From: Brumicola pallidula DSM 14239 = ACAM 615
GTDB taxonomy: Bacteria; Pseudomonadota; Gammaproteobacteria; Enterobacterales; Alteromonadaceae
Assembly (NCBI RefSeq): GCF_000428905.1
Contig: NZ_AUAV01000008.1
Span: forward strand, 62,001 to 126,000
Reading direction: 5' to 3'
Length of the DNA stretch: 64,000 bases
Shown: piece after piece, positions 62,969 through 64,000 of the stretch
Position numbering within the stretch: the stretch's first letter is position 1
Layout: each line of letters starts with the position of its first letter
Notes under the pieces: model-generated
Told to the model about the DNA's origin: nothing
Seen by the model: only the letters and a program-made list of their open reading frames with translations
Databases searched by the model: none
Program-made: the position numbers and the translations under genes

Positions 62969-64000
62969 TTATATTTTCTCTAAATGCTGGGCGATTTCAG
63001 GCCAAACTAACTCCATAATGGCTTTTTTTAAGGCTAAGCTGTCTTCTGAAAATTCTAGGGTCCCGCTCTCGAGCGTGTTGAGTAATTTGTTTTCACGCAA
63101 TGCGTTTACGAACGACCCCAATACATTTTTATCATAAAACTCTGGTGAGCTCATTCCATAAAGTGTTGAAAGGCGTTCGGCAATAACACAGCTTTGCTTC
63201 TCTAAATGAGAGCGGGCAATGGTTTTTTCTTTTTCCAAAACTCTTAATACGACCGCATAACGTTGCCAGGTTTCTTGCATTGCACGACTCAATAACCAAG
63301 CCGAGTGGAAACCGTCGTCACTCGACGAGGGTGGTGATAAAAAGTCTCCGTCTTGCTTCAATAAACCCTGCTTTTTCATTTGCACAATAAGCGCTTCAGC
63401 ATGTTCAAGAGCTTGCTCTAAAGAGAAATGCATAAAGAATTCACGTTTTAGTAAAGGATAGAGTTTGGCAACCATCTCAATGACCGCTGAGTTCTGCGTT
63501 TTTTTGTGATTGAAAATCACCGCCATGATCAAACTTGGTAAAGCGAACACGTGCAAAATATTGTTGCGATAGTAAGTAAGTAGTGCCGCGGTATCCTCTT
63601 TGGCGGCGACTAATTTTCCGTATTGGTCGCTTGATTGTTGAAATCGATTGAGTGCCAGCGTGGTTTGCACTAATTCCTGTGCCGGTTCTTTTGGCAGTGT
63701 AAAATCGACACTAAAAGGGACTTCTGTCAACAGTGATAAGTAATCTTTGATTGCTCTAGTTAGTTCTGATCCACTCATAGCGTGAGTTTTCGATGAAAGC
63801 AAGCATAGCGCAACTAACGCAGTGCCGTTCAATGCTGCGGCTCGGTTAATTCGCGTCATGATGGTGTTAGCAAGCACATTTACTGCCGGTGTTAGCCACG
63901 CCGGTTTCTTATCCGGGTCATCCGATGTTGTTACGCTCCAATTTTCTACGTGTTTGTCCAGGAATTGGTTAATCTGCAAGGGCTCACCGAAGTTCACGAA
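62969..64000 (-). CDS. plsB: Glycerol-3-phosphate acyltransferase, C-terminal part (cut by window edge)
   Basis: At least 342 residues open to the right edge. VNFGEPLQINQFLDKHVENW at the beginning of the visible part is the stretch after the acyltransferase motifs of PlsB, and the following helical region with LPSLIMAVIFNH, LYPLLKREFFMHFS, QRYAVVLRVLEKEKTIAR and YDKNVLGSFVNALREN is the PlsB C-terminal domain. The enzyme adds the first acyl chain to glycerol-3-phosphate at the inner membrane. The true start lies outside the window. Convergent with ilvA, 13 bp apart. Confidence 0.93.
   Translation of the reverse strand, partial: FVNFGEPLQINQFLDKHVENWSVTTSDDPDKKPAWLTPAVNVLANTIMTRINRAAALNGTALVALCLLSSKTHAMSGSELTRAIKDYLSLLTEVPFSVDFTLPKEPAQELVQTTLALNRFQQSSDQYGKLVAAKEDTAALLTYYRNNILHVFALPSLIMAVIFNHKKTQNSAVIEMVAKLYPLLKREFFMHFSLEQALEHAEALIVQMKKQGLLKQDGDFLSPPSSSDDGFHSAWLLSRAMQETWQRYAVVLRVLEKEKTIARSHLEKQSCVIAERLSTLYGMSSPEFYDKNVLGSFVNALRENKLLNTLESGTLEFSEDSLALKKAIMELVWPEIAQHLEKI

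Overview
The window is a chromosomal stretch of a marine gammaproteobacterium, most likely an Alteromonadaceae member of the Glaciecola/Paraglaciecola type. This rests on moderate-to-low GC by eye, three TonB-dependent receptors, exported M1 and M17 peptidases, and canonical gammaproteobacterial pairs (yicC/rph-pyrE, proB-proA, ilvC/ilvY, EVE/ABC1 kinase). The genus is an inference. No rRNA, tRNA or CRISPR array was recognised.

1-12.1 kb is a catabolic locus: a TonB-dependent receptor (cut by the left edge), an operon of a GH31 glycosidase with TRAP transporter genes dctQ-dctM-dctP, a divergent GntR/UTRA repressor, a serine-hydrolase lipoprotein, and an operon of aldo-keto reductase, Fe(II)/2-oxoglutarate dioxygenase and YeiH-type exporter. 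The same palindrome (TCTTATATAAGA core, TGTCTTATATAAGACA at its best) lies before the receptor, between the GH31 operon and gntR, and before the reductase operon. The gene set fits oxygenolytic breakdown of an anionic, sulfonated sugar such as sulfoquinovose; this is a hypothesis.

12.3-16.7 kb holds an exported M17 aminopeptidase and a second TonB receptor, convergent on a shared terminator. 16.9-27.6 kb is mobile and defence DNA: two 5'-truncated IS6-like copies bracketing a three-gene HipBST toxin-antitoxin system and an IS110 remnant, then a 5'-truncated hsdR, an Ec67-like retron (RT-TOPRIM plus a recognisable msr-msd with 12-bp a1/a2 repeats), and a tyrosine integrase abutting the 3' end of yicC, a known island integration site.

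27.6-49.5 kb is mostly housekeeping: yicC, rph, pyrE, tusA; a phosphate-scavenging set (TonB receptor, alkaline-phosphatase-superfamily enzyme, PhoD) behind a PHO-box-like site; a signal-peptide-bearing methyltransferase, a VTT/DedA-like protein, an exported amidohydrolase, DUF1285, DUF3014, DUF6482-like, EVE and ABC1-kinase genes, DUF6702 with an M1 peptidase, and proBA. 49.6-64 kb holds a TPR/TonB-C protein, beta-carbonic anhydrase, a Bcr/CflA-type MFS pump, DUF368, an ABC-2 exporter pair, ilvC/ilvY, comM, ilvA and plsB (cut by the right edge).

A feature running through the whole window is short tandem repeats. At least seven arrays (unit 6-19 bp) lie at or just downstream of stop codons (dctP, pyrE, phoD, the VTT gene, the amidohydrolase, the DUF1285 gene, proB). 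Three more, all with 15-bp units, lie in frame inside coding sequences (phoD, the TPR gene, comM) as pentapeptide repeats.
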